From Alistipes sp. (lineage in GTDB: Bacteria; Bacteroidota; Bacteroidia; Bacteroidales; Rikenellaceae): 64,000 nucleotides of DNA. Below are positions 53,017-61,771 of this stretch, piece by piece. Position 1 is the stretch's first letter. Each line of letters starts with the position of its first letter. The notes under the pieces are model-generated. The model was not told the origin of the DNA. It worked only from the letters and a program-made list of their open reading frames with translations, and searched no databases. A program made the translations under genes and the position numbers. Where the stretch lies: NCBI GenBank assembly GCA_017559615.1, contig JAFYRB010000051.1:5357-69356 (forward strand), in the 5' to 3' direction.

Positions 53017-54666
53017 ATGAATCGATTTTTAGCGATATTAGCCTTCATAGGTTTGCTCTTTGCGGCGTGTGAACCAACGGTGGAGCAGCCAGTGAATGGT
53101 TGTGAGTCAAATCTTATAGTAAATACCTCTATCATTGTTGTTGATGCAGAGGGTGGTGAAGGTGAGATTCTCTATACCATCAGCCAGCCTGTAGAGGGTG
53201 TGGAGGTAGAGGTTACAACAACTTCGGAGTGGATTTCGGATATCGCTGTTGCCGAAAGCATACGTTTTACTGTCGAGCCAAATACCACCTCGGAGTCGCG
53301 TGTAGCTATCATCAATATCTACTATGGCGCAGATAAGTGTAGTGTAGGTGTTCAGCAGTCGGGCACGAATGGTGGTGTAGATGATATCTCTATAGCCGTT
53401 CAGTCACGAAAGGTAAAAGTGTCAGCTGTGGGTGGCGAGCAGAGTGTTGATTATGCTATTATAGGTGGTACTGAGGGTGCTATCGTGGAGGCAGTGGCCG
53501 ATGTTAATTGGATTACGGATATCAACGTAGATAGCGAGAGTGTCGCATTTGTTGTTGCGAAGAATATATCTTCGAAGCAGCGTGAGGCAACTCTTACGTT
53601 GAGCTACGAGAGTGCATCAGCAACGGTTACCGTGACACAGGAGGGTGCTGTAAACGAGGTGGTGCTTACGGCATCTACCACTACACCACGTGTAGGTAAA
53701 AGTGTCTCATTTAGTGTTGTTTATGCTGGCGAGGATGTAACTACGGAGTCGGTTATTTGCGACTATTACACCAGAGAGGAGCTTCCTAATCCTGTGACAT
53801 TTGACGAGGTTGGTGAGCGTGCTGTTGTTGCGCAGTATGGTGGTAATACCTCGAAGGTGTTGTCTATTACCATATTTTCGGCTGACTCTCCAGAGTTCCC
53901 TGTTGATAGCGATGCTTCGAACTACAACTTTAAGTATCGTATGTTGCTCATTGACCATACGGGTACGGATTGTGGCTACTGCCCAAATATGATGCAGTCG
54001 CTAAAGGAGATAGAAGAGGATCCTACGTATAATGACTACTTCAACATTGCAATGGCACATTCGTATAACACCAGCGATCCGGCTTATTCGAATACAGCTC
54101 TTACGATGCGCTACTACTATCAGAAGACTCTTGGGGTGCTTACGGGCTTCCCAACCCTCACCTATAACATACAGTATGGTAACTCGTCAAGTAGCAACAT
54201 TAGCTATATAAAGTCGCACTTCAACAAACTTAGGAAGGAGAGTACGGATGCTGCGGTGGCTGTGGCTACGAAACTCGATGGTGATAAGGTTATTGTCAGT
54301 GCATCGCTTAAGTCGAAGCAGGCACGCCACTACAAGTTCAATATTCTTCTTCTTGAGGATGATATTTATGGTTCCCAGTATGGTGCATCACAGAGTTGGA
54401 TGAACTATCATAATAATGCTGTACGTAGCTGTTATGCGACTGTAAGTCAGATGGATATCTCTGGTGAGGAGTGGGGTTATGTCGGTGCAGAGACTACATC
54501 GTACAAGGTCTTCGAGATGACTATCAGCGATAGTCGCATTGTAAAGCAAAATTGCAAGGTGTTGGTCGTAATCACTGCGCAGGATAGTCAGTACGGCAAT
54601 AAATATGAGGTTGTCAACACTACGATGTGTGGCCTCGACGAAAGCAAACCATTTGAGTATAGATAA
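53017..54666 (+). CDS. BACON lipoprotein with Omp28/thioredoxin-like domain (CGYC)
   Basis: The start ATG at 53017 is 4 nt after the previous stop; the frame is open further upstream but there overlaps that gene. The 549-residue product has lipobox FAAC (Cys18), two BACON domains (about 38-118 and 127-212; SEWISDIAVAESIRFTVE, VNWITDINVDSESVAFVV) and an Ig-like domain (about 214-290). The C-terminal region (about 300-549) resembles Omp28 proteins. That region begins with LLIDHTGTDCGYCPNMMQSL, holding the thioredoxin-type motif Cys319-Gly-Tyr-Cys322, followed by FPTLTYN. A redox role is possible; so is simple ligand binding. Confidence 0.85.
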   Translation: MNRFLAILAFIGLLFAACEPTVEQPVNGCESNLIVNTSIIVVDAEGGEGEILYTISQPVEGVEVEVTTTSEWISDIAVAESIRFTVEPNTTSESRVAIINIYYGADKCSVGVQQSGTNGGVDDISIAVQSRKVKVSAVGGEQSVDYAIIGGTEGAIVEAVADVNWITDINVDSESVAFVVAKNISSKQREATLTLSYESASATVTVTQEGAVNEVVLTASTTTPRVGKSVSFSVVYAGEDVTTESVICDYYTREELPNPVTFDEVGERAVVAQYGGNTSKVLSITIFSADSPEFPVDSDASNYNFKYRMLLIDHTGTDCGYCPNMMQSLKEIEEDPTYNDYFNIAMAHSYNTSDPAYSNTALTMRYYYQKTLGVLTGFPTLTYNIQYGNSSSSNISYIKSHFNKLRKESTDAAVAVATKLDGDKVIVSASLKSKQARHYKFNILLLEDDIYGSQYGASQSWMNYHNNAVRSCYATVSQMDISGEEWGYVGAETTSYKVFEMTISDSRIVKQNCKVLVVITAQDSQYGNKYEVVNTTMCGLDESKPFEYR

Positions 54667-54701
54667 CGTAAAACTAAAACCTTAAAACTATAACAAAACT
54701 T

Positions 54702-56003
54702 ATGAAAAGACTATCACTAATTTTTGCGCTTTGCGCACTCCTCTTTGCAGCTTGCGAGCCTCAGCAGGAGGTTGTCAAGGGAAAGCTTACCCTTACATCA
54801 CAGTCGGTGATGAATTTTGAGGCTGCGGGTGGCCAGGGTGAGATTACCTTTGCATTTGTTGAGGGTGAGACACGTGCTAACAATGTCACAGCTGCTGCTG
54901 TGGTTGATTGGATTACCGACCTTAATGTGGGTGATGGCAAGGTGACTTTCAACGTTGCTGCAAACAGTGGTGAGGAGCGCAACGCAACCATCAAGGTTGA
55001 GTGTGGCGCGGATAGCTTCCAGGTTATGATTATGCAGGGTGGTGCTGCGGCTGTTGATGTAAACTTTACAGCTACTCACGTAGGTGGTACCTTCTATGGT
55101 AAGTTTATTGTTACTGGCGGTCAGACCGAGGGTTTCAACTATCACATCATCTTGACTGACACACAGCCTTTGAATTATAACGTTCTCAGCAGCGATATCG
55201 AGTATCGTTTGGATCTCTACGCTGGCGAGTCAGCAGAGTTTAGCGATGAGTTGCGTATCCCACTAGGTACTTACACTATCGACCAGTCAAGCTCAAACCG
55301 CATTGGTACCATCGACGCATATGCCAGCTATAGCTATGTCTATATTAACGGCGTATCAAAAGCCTTTAAGACAGGTACTCTTGTTGTTAGCGAGACAGGT
55401 ATTGTAGGTGATTTTACATTGATGAATGGCGAGGTTCACCACGTAGAGTATAATGGCGCTCCTGTTTTGGAGGATTACCGTGAGGATACCTTCGCAGATG
55501 TATATCCTGTTAGCCAGTACACCGATACTCTCTCATTCGACGTAACAGGTGGTTATATGTATGCTTACTATCGTGGTGATTGGTTTGGTACAGGTCACGA
55601 CGTATGGTTTATGCATATGATCGAGGAGAAGGCTGGTTTCTCGGGCGTATATCTTATCTTCAATTTCATTGTGCCAAAGTCTTTGGGTGGCTACGACAAT
55701 AAGGAGGGCTTCCTCGGCGAGTATACCCTCACCGATCCTAAGAAGTCTATGGAGTATACCTTCCCTGCTGGTCGCTTGCGTGATGATAGTCAGATGCTTA
55801 ACGCATACTATATGGAGTGCGTAGGTGGTCAGATTGATATGTCGAAGGCAGCACCTATCAAGGATGGTACTATCAAGGTTGAGAAGATTGACGGTTACAC
55901 CGTTATCACAATTGATGGTAAGGATGATGCTGGCAACGACATCAAGGGTACATTTAGCGGCGAAGTTCGCGAGTATGACAACCAGGGTGTTGTGGTTAAG
56001 TAA
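54702..56003 (+). CDS. BACON-domain lipoprotein with two beta modules
   Basis: The 433-residue lipoprotein (lipobox FAAC, Cys18) has a BACON domain (about 25-112: MNFEAAGGQGEITFAFVEG, VVDWITDLNVGDGKVTFNV, FQVMIMQGG). Two beta modules (about 115-255 and 258-430) follow, with the end strands HHVEYNGAP and DIKGTFSGEV. The modules look like those of the 31.5-kb lipoprotein. A likely surface-exposed binding protein of unknown ligand. It lies 35 nt after the Omp28-like gene, the last of the unit, and a terminator follows. Confidence 0.8.
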   Translation: MKRLSLIFALCALLFAACEPQQEVVKGKLTLTSQSVMNFEAAGGQGEITFAFVEGETRANNVTAAAVVDWITDLNVGDGKVTFNVAANSGEERNATIKVECGADSFQVMIMQGGAAAVDVNFTATHVGGTFYGKFIVTGGQTEGFNYHIILTDTQPLNYNVLSSDIEYRLDLYAGESAEFSDELRIPLGTYTIDQSSSNRIGTIDAYASYSYVYINGVSKAFKTGTLVVSETGIVGDFTLMNGEVHHVEYNGAPVLEDYREDTFADVYPVSQYTDTLSFDVTGGYMYAYYRGDWFGTGHDVWFMHMIEEKAGFSGVYLIFNFIVPKSLGGYDNKEGFLGEYTLTDPKKSMEYTFPAGRLRDDSQMLNAYYMECVGGQIDMSKAAPIKDGTIKVEKIDGYTVITIDGKDDAGNDIKGTFSGEVREYDNQGVVVK

Positions 56004-56027
56004 TTCACACCAAGTCTATAAAAATAT

Positions 56028-56055
56028 AGCCCCGAATCTCTTCGGGGCTTTTTTT
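56028..56055 (+). terminator. Terminator of the BACON lipoprotein operon
   Basis: AGCCCCGAA (56028-56036) pairs perfectly with TTCGGGGCT (56041-56049), 4-nt loop, followed by six T. Confidence 0.94.
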
Positions 56056-56066
56056 GCCCCTCGATG

Positions 56067-56098
56067 CTGGTAAAAATTAAATATTTTTGCTAAATTTG
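56067..56098 (+). promoter_or_regulatory. Promoter of the 800-residue lipoprotein/DUF5723 operon
   Basis: TAAATTTG (56091-56098) with CTG (56067-56069) 21 nt upstream in place of TTG. The ATG is at 56152. Confidence 0.5.
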
Positions 56099-56151
56099 CA
56101 TAGGTGTAATAACATAACTCTGAAGAGAGTATAATCAATAGTAAATATCCT

Positions 56152-58554
56152 ATGAAACTTATTGACTTTGCATTTCGCTGTATCGCTACGGTGGGTGCGG
56201 TTGTAGCCGTAGCTTGCGTCGACCAGAGCTTCGATTTGAAGGATGTATCCACCGAGGTTACCGTTGGTCAGGGTACAACGCAGCTCTATGTTGGTACGCT
56301 CGAGCAGAAGAGCATCAAGGAGCTTCTTGGCGAAGAGAAGATAGATGGCCTTGGGAAGGATGACGAGGGTAACTTCATCTTTAGTTATAGCGGTGAGGGT
56401 GACCCTATAGTTGTAGATGGCATCGAGAATAGCTTCCCTGTTGCTGGCTTCGAGAATACGTTTGTAGTGGAGTATCCGACGTTCAACTTTGATATGACGG
56501 GTATTGTCATAGATGAACACGAAAACGTGGACTTCAACGACAACGAACTTAGCGAGCTGCTTTCGTCAAATTCGGGAACAGTCACCGAGGATGTAGCCTC
56601 TATGCTTCCTCGCCTTCAGGGTACCTTTGATAGGATATTTAGCAGCAAGGATATGCACCTCTTGGTTGATGTGCCAGAGCAGATTGAGAATATCCATCGC
56701 ATCACGTTTCGTGACGTAGAGAGTGGACATACAGGAGCGCCGATGCGTCTTACTGTTGATTTCAAGGGTTTGGCAGGTATAAATGGCGGTGGCGTTGTCG
56801 ACTTCGAGATAGAGCTTAAGGGTGGAATCTTCCGCCTTGTGAACGAGCATAATGAGCTTGTTGTTGAGGGTAATAGATATCAGCAGCGCTACGATGTAGC
56901 ATCGGGCGCGGAGAGTGTGGAGTTTGTTATCTATGTCGAGAGCGTAGAGAATACCACACACCTCAATAACGACCATCAGCTTGATATTCCTCTTGAGCTT
57001 TCGTGCAAGATGTCCTTCGATTTGGAGGCCAAGGGTGGTGCGTTTAACCTTATCGATGAGCCAGAGTTTGCCCTATACGCAAACTTTGAGTATGGCGATG
57101 CAGAGATACTTCTCAATGATGATATTGCCCTTGTGGAGTATAACCCTGAGGTGCCTCAGCAGGTGAAGATTAAGGACCTTCCAGCGGAGGTGAAGAGCAT
57201 TAATAGCATCGACCTAATGGAGGGTACAATGCTTAACTTCTATGTCAATGGCTTTGAGTGGCTTGGCGATAGTGCCGAGAAGGTAGCTGTCGAGGTTAAT
57301 GTGCCAAGCTACCTTGTGCTTGATGCTGCGAGCGGTGCGGAATATTACGAGTATGACGCAGAGAGTGGTGTGCTTACTACGACACTTGCCGATATCGCTG
57401 GTGGCGTGGTGATGGGCATAGACCGCATCGACTTTGGTAGCGAAGGCATTGTGCCAGATGCTAATGGCGAGATTCTCCTCGACCTCGACTTTAATATCAA
57501 TGCCCATTTCGTTGAGGGTGCGAGTGTTAAGGTCTCTTCGCTTGCTTACGAGGGTGACTTGGAGGTTACTGCCGGTGTTCGCGATATGGATATCGTCATC
57601 AAGTCGGTAAGTGGCAAGGTCGACTATAGTTATGTCCTCGATAAGGAGTTTGATATCAATATCGAGGATATGGAGTTGGGTGATTTGGAGATTGGTGGTG
57701 TGGGCCTATCGCCTATCATCACGTTGAATGTTATCAACCCGCTTACTGTTCCTCTTGTTGCAAATGGCGAGCTTCGTGATGATACCAGCCGCGAGCTAAA
57801 GTTGGAGGATATTCCTATAAAAGCCGCAGAGTATGTGGACGGTGAGATTGTTCCTACTCGTAGCTGTATTGTTGTAGCTACGGAGGAGCGTCGCGGGGAG
57901 TTTGCCGATAAGGATGTATGCTTCATCGCCGTAGATTTCGATGAGTTCTTGAAGGGCGTTATCCCTTCGAAGTTGAGTGCTAATCTCAGCGTAGATGTTG
58001 ATTCAGAGGTTGTTAACACTGTTTATCTTGCCGATAAGTTCGAGATTTGCTATGACTTCTCTGTCGAGGTGCCTGTTGCCTTCAACGATAAGCTCGATAT
58101 TAGTTACGAGGATGAGTTTACGGGCTTCAACTCCGTATTTACCGATATTTACGAGAGTGTTGAGGAGTTCGGATTTAAGGTTGGCGACGTGACCATCGTG
58201 GTGGATGTGAAGAATACCACACCATTGGCCTTTGATGTCGAGGCTGAGGTTATCAATATGTCGGGCGAGAAGGTTAGTGTTCCAATTTCGTTTGTGGAGG
58301 GCTATGACCGTATTGCAGGCTCTACGGATGGTAAGAGCGTTGCCGAGAGCGCTGTTCGCCTAAACATTGGTGATGGCGAGGCCTTTAGCTTGGAGCAGCT
58401 TACGGAGATTGATGGCATCCGCTTTAGACTTAACGCAAGCTGCGATGCCGAGGAACGCACCTATCTCAATGAGAATCAGTGGGTAGAGGCAAGGGTAATG
58501 CTGGAGCTAAACGGCGGTATTACGGTTGATGTAAAGGAAATTATGGAGGAGTAA
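56152..58554 (+). CDS. Very large lipoprotein of unknown function
   Basis: The 800-residue product has lipobox VAVAC (Cys22) and no domain I recognise. The mature part is acidic and beta-rich, with recurring stretches of the form VxFDLEAKGGAFNLI, LDLDFNINAHFVEGASV and ELSCKMSFDL, which could be several similar beta sandwiches in a row (about 160-290, 290-420, 430-560, 640-760). Its stop is 3 nt before the start of the DUF5723-like barrel gene, so the two are almost certainly made together. It may be the surface or periplasmic partner of that barrel; this is inferred from gene order. Confidence 0.7.
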   Translation: MKLIDFAFRCIATVGAVVAVACVDQSFDLKDVSTEVTVGQGTTQLYVGTLEQKSIKELLGEEKIDGLGKDDEGNFIFSYSGEGDPIVVDGIENSFPVAGFENTFVVEYPTFNFDMTGIVIDEHENVDFNDNELSELLSSNSGTVTEDVASMLPRLQGTFDRIFSSKDMHLLVDVPEQIENIHRITFRDVESGHTGAPMRLTVDFKGLAGINGGGVVDFEIELKGGIFRLVNEHNELVVEGNRYQQRYDVASGAESVEFVIYVESVENTTHLNNDHQLDIPLELSCKMSFDLEAKGGAFNLIDEPEFALYANFEYGDAEILLNDDIALVEYNPEVPQQVKIKDLPAEVKSINSIDLMEGTMLNFYVNGFEWLGDSAEKVAVEVNVPSYLVLDAASGAEYYEYDAESGVLTTTLADIAGGVVMGIDRIDFGSEGIVPDANGEILLDLDFNINAHFVEGASVKVSSLAYEGDLEVTAGVRDMDIVIKSVSGKVDYSYVLDKEFDINIEDMELGDLEIGGVGLSPIITLNVINPLTVPLVANGELRDDTSRELKLEDIPIKAAEYVDGEIVPTRSCIVVATEERRGEFADKDVCFIAVDFDEFLKGVIPSKLSANLSVDVDSEVVNTVYLADKFEICYDFSVEVPVAFNDKLDISYEDEFTGFNSVFTDIYESVEEFGFKVGDVTIVVDVKNTTPLAFDVEAEVINMSGEKVSVPISFVEGYDRIAGSTDGKSVAESAVRLNIGDGEAFSLEQLTEIDGIRFRLNASCDAEERTYLNENQWVEARVMLELNGGITVDVKEIMEE

Positions 58555-58557
58555 TAT

Positions 58558-60006
58558 ATGCGAAACGGTATGAAAAGAGTTATAACTATACTATTTGCTT
58601 TAGTAGCGCTGTTGTCGGTTGAGAGCCTTATGGCGCAGTCGCGAACATCCTACTTTATGGAGGGTTCATACTTTCGCACAGATATGAACCCCGCGTTGGT
58701 TCCTACACGTGGTTATCTCGCTGTGCCAGCCATTTCGGGCTTTGGTCAGAGTCTAACATCGAACTACCTCTCTGTCGATAACTTTGTCTATCGCAAAGAT
58801 GGTGAGCTTGTTACGGCATTCAATAGCGCGGTGTCACCCGAGGAGTTCCTGGGCCGTCTTCCAGAGTTGGGTAAGATGCAGGAGAAGCTCAATGTCAATC
58901 TTGCAAGCGTAGGCTTCTATAAGAGACGTACCTTCTGGAGCTTTGGTGCGGGCTTACACGCCAGCGCGAATGCCGCAATCTCGAAGGATCTCTTTACGGC
59001 GGTTAAGACGCTGGGAAATGGCCTCTACGACCTTGATAGAACGGCTATTGATGGCACTGCATATATGGATCTCTATGTTGGAGCGTCGTTTCCTGTGTGT
59101 AAGTGGGTGAATGTTGGTATCCGCGATAAGGCCTTGTTGGGATTGGCGGATGTTGGCGCGGAGTTCGATCAGCTCTCGGCAACCATTGGTACGGATGGTG
59201 TTGTCGGCACGTTACGCGGAAAGTGGCGTGGTAGCATTCCTTCGCTTGAGAATAAGTATATCACCCCTGACGGAAAACTTGAGTATCCCGATAATATCAA
59301 TCCTGATGCACTTGGCTACATCCTTAGCACGCTTCGAAGCTTCGGTGCTGCGATAGATTTGGGTGTTGAGGCTAAGCTGCTTAATGACCAGCTTCGAATC
59401 TCGGCCGCGGTTGTTGATTTGGGCTTTATCAAGTGGTCATCAAAGACTCATATCGGAGGTAGTATAGAGGGTGATTTCGAGTATCAAGGTGTTGATTTTG
59501 AGACAGGTGAGGTTATGGCGGATGGCAATCTAAACACCGATAATCTCCTTGGTCTTCCAAGTTACGATGGTTACACGAAGCGCCTTAACTGCTCGCTAAA
59601 TGTGGGTGTGGAGTATAACATTCTGGATAACCACATCGCCTTTGGTCTGCTCTCGCACAGCGAGTTTAGCAACCTCTTTACCTACTCGGAGCTTACCGCT
59701 TCAGTTAATTTCCGAGCAACGAATTGGCTCTCTGCAACCGTTAGCCATACGTTCCTAAATGGTAATAAACCTGGTATTTTTGGCGCAGCGCTTAATATCC
59801 ATCCTGCGGGTGTTAACCTCTATATCGGTGTCGATTTTATCGACGTAAACCTGGTTAAGTACACACGCGATATACCAGAAGAAATGGAGTTGCCATTCCC
59901 TATGAATATCAACCCAGTTTACATCCCTCGCTATGCGAAGTCTCTCAACGTCTACTTCGGCTTTGCTTTCAACTTTGGTCGTCCTAAGCATTTGCGAGTG
60001 AATTAG
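58558..60006 (+). CDS. DUF5723-like outer-membrane barrel protein
   Basis: The 482-residue protein has a signal peptide ending LMAQS. It then has RTSYFMEGSYFRTDMNPALVPTRGYLAVPAISG, written here as the region 28-60, the opening typical of DUF5723 proteins (N-terminal Tyr-Phe-Met-Glu-Gly and Asn-Pro-Ala). Beta strands continue to the C-terminal NVYFGFAFNFGRPKHLRVN. The start could be ATG 58558 or the ATG at 58570, whose product starts MKRVITILFALVALL. It is translated directly after the 800-residue lipoprotein. Function not known; an outer-membrane location is likely. Confidence 0.75.
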   Translation: MRNGMKRVITILFALVALLSVESLMAQSRTSYFMEGSYFRTDMNPALVPTRGYLAVPAISGFGQSLTSNYLSVDNFVYRKDGELVTAFNSAVSPEEFLGRLPELGKMQEKLNVNLASVGFYKRRTFWSFGAGLHASANAAISKDLFTAVKTLGNGLYDLDRTAIDGTAYMDLYVGASFPVCKWVNVGIRDKALLGLADVGAEFDQLSATIGTDGVVGTLRGKWRGSIPSLENKYITPDGKLEYPDNINPDALGYILSTLRSFGAAIDLGVEAKLLNDQLRISAAVVDLGFIKWSSKTHIGGSIEGDFEYQGVDFETGEVMADGNLNTDNLLGLPSYDGYTKRLNCSLNVGVEYNILDNHIAFGLLSHSEFSNLFTYSELTASVNFRATNWLSATVSHTFLNGNKPGIFGAALNIHPAGVNLYIGVDFIDVNLVKYTRDIPEEMELPFPMNINPVYIPRYAKSLNVYFGFAFNFGRPKHLRVN

Positions 60007-60023
60007 GAGTTGTGGGTATAAAC

Positions 60024-60059
60024 AAAAGAGAGTCAGCCCTTTCGGGTTGACTCTCTTTT
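60024..60059. terminator. Bidirectional terminator between convergent genes
   Basis: AAAAGAGAGTCAGCCC (60024-60039) pairs with GGGTTGACTCTCTTTT (60044-60059) with one G-U pair and a 4-nt TTTC loop. T-runs are available on both strands. Confidence 0.93.
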
Positions 60060-60078
60060 AGTTTTGTTTTAGGAGTTG

Positions 60079-61017
60079 TTATGCGTTCTTCGCAAGCCAC
60101 ACTCTAATGTTCTCGGCGATGCAGTCGATAAGGTTGTCGATGGCCTCGGCTGCTGACCACGCATTGTGTGGCGATGCCAACAAACGGTAGCGGTCCTTAA
60201 CATCGTAGAGTGGCGACTCGCGGAGAGGCTCCACCGAGAATACGTCGAGTGCCGCAGCTGCGATAGTGCCATTGTTGAGGGCATCGGCAAGCGCAGCCTC
60301 GTCTATAATGCCGCCACGTGCCACGTTGATGACGATTGCCGAAGGCTTCATAACACTTAGCTCCTCTGCGCCAACAAGACCGCGTGTACGCTCGTTAAGT
60401 GGCGAGTGAACCGAGAGGATGTCGCACCACTCCAAAAGCTCCTTCAGCTCCATAGCCTCGTACTGCTCCTCGCGCTTCACACCCGAAGTAGAGTAGTAGC
60501 GTACCTCGCAGCCAAATGCCGAGGCAAGACGTGCTACCTCACGACCGATATTTCCAAGACCGATAATCGCCCAGCGCTTGCCGCTAATCTGGAACGTAAG
60601 ACGGTCGTAGCAGAAGGCGCGCTCGGCCTGTGAGTAGCGCTTGTCGTGGAAGTACTCGTCGAAATATACGACGTTGCGAGCAAGGGCAAGAGCCGATGCG
60701 AGGGTGGTCTCGGCAACCGAAATTGTAGAGTAGCCAACGGCATTCTTAACCTCAATGCCAAGCTCCTTTGCAGTCTCGAGGTCGACGTTGTTCATACCCG
60801 TTGCAGCGATGCAAATGAGCTTCAAATTAGGGAGTTGGCGCATTGCCTCACCGTCGATAACTACCTTGTTTGTAATAGCGATATCGGCATCCTTCAAACG
60901 CTCTACAACCTGCTCCTTGCGTGTGAAATCATAGGCTATGTACTCACCCTGTGAGGTTACCTTCTCGAAGCTTCGACCAGCGATGCTATACTCATCCAAA
61001 AAGACTATTTTCTTCAT
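60079..61017 (-). CDS. D-2-hydroxyacid dehydrogenase (glycerate dehydrogenase-like)
   Basis: The 312-residue NAD(P)-dependent enzyme has GLGNIGREVARLA (Rossmann dinucleotide motif near 153) and the active-site residues of the family: Arg in INVARGGIIDE, Glu in DVFSVEPLRE and His in LASPHNAWSA. AVGYSTISVAETTLASALALARNV is the usual catalytic-domain hinge region. Closest by eye to glycerate (HprA-type) dehydrogenases, which convert hydroxypyruvate and glycerate, but related 2-hydroxyacids are possible. It is the last gene of a three-gene unit, 2 nt after tcdA, and ends at a bidirectional terminator. Confidence 0.88.
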   Translation of the reverse strand: MKKIVFLDEYSIAGRSFEKVTSQGEYIAYDFTRKEQVVERLKDADIAITNKVVIDGEAMRQLPNLKLICIAATGMNNVDLETAKELGIEVKNAVGYSTISVAETTLASALALARNVVYFDEYFHDKRYSQAERAFCYDRLTFQISGKRWAIIGLGNIGREVARLASAFGCEVRYYSTSGVKREEQYEAMELKELLEWCDILSVHSPLNERTRGLVGAEELSVMKPSAIVINVARGGIIDEAALADALNNGTIAAAALDVFSVEPLRESPLYDVKDRYRLLASPHNAWSAAEAIDNLIDCIAENIRVWLAKNA

Positions 61018-61019
61018 AT

Positions 61020-61760
61020 TTATTCTGTTTTAGTTTCGTTCTTAAATTCTCCAATAAGGTCGCGCACAACAACCGAGGCGCAACCTATACCAAATAACGC
61101 AGGAATATAGGATATAGTGCCTACGTTCGACTTTTTATTCTGCTCCTCGCACAAAATCATAGCTCCCTCGCGCACAGGTTCGGGTGAGAAAACGGCCCAA
61201 AAACCCTTGCGGATGCCTATCTTATGGAGGCGTTTGCGGAGCATATGTGCCAACGGACAGTGGTGTGTTTTGGCGATATCCTTAATCTCCATAAGCGTAG
61301 GGTCGCACTTTGCACCTGCGCCCATCGAGCTGACCAGGCGGATGCCTCTGTCGAGCGCTCCCTTTATCAGTGCGAGCTTCGGCGAGAGGGTGTCGATGGC
61401 ATCTACCACGTAATCAAACTTGTCGCTGTCGAGCAGTGCATCCGTCTCATCATCCTTGATAAAACGGTTGACAATCGTAAGCTCCAAGCGGGGGTTTATA
61501 TCCTTCAGACGCTCGGCTAAAATGTCGCATTTCTCGCGTCCAATGGTCGAGTGTAGAGCCACCAGCTGGCGGTTGATATTACTCTCCGACACCTTGTCGG
61601 CATCGGCAATAGTCATACGCCCAACACCCGCGCGAACTATCATCTCGGCAGCATAAGCACCCACGCCTCCAACACCTACAACAAGTACGTTGGAGTTACG
61701 CAGTATGTTGAGTTTCTCCTCTCCGAGAAGTAGTTCTGTTCTTTCAAGCCATCCTTCCAT
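61020..61760 (-). CDS. tcdA: tRNA threonylcarbamoyladenosine dehydratase (ThiF/E1 family)
   Basis: This 246-residue E1-like protein has VVGVGGVGAYAAEMIVRAG (nucleotide loop near 27-45), the Asp in ADADKVSESNINRQLVALHSTIG and DYVVDAIDTLSPKLALI. TcdA uses ATP to cyclise t6A37 of tRNA to ct6A. This links it to tsaE at 26.5 kb, which makes the t6A substrate. The length (about 250) and the NRQ motif fit TcdA better than ThiF or MoeB, which usually carry CxxC zinc motifs absent here. Confidence 0.9.
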   Translation of the reverse strand: MEGWLERTELLLGEEKLNILRNSNVLVVGVGGVGAYAAEMIVRAGVGRMTIADADKVSESNINRQLVALHSTIGREKCDILAERLKDINPRLELTIVNRFIKDDETDALLDSDKFDYVVDAIDTLSPKLALIKGALDRGIRLVSSMGAGAKCDPTLMEIKDIAKTHHCPLAHMLRKRLHKIGIRKGFWAVFSPEPVREGAMILCEEQNKKSNVGTISYIPALFGIGCASVVVRDLIGEFKNETKTE

Positions 61761-61771
61761 CTATCTAATAA

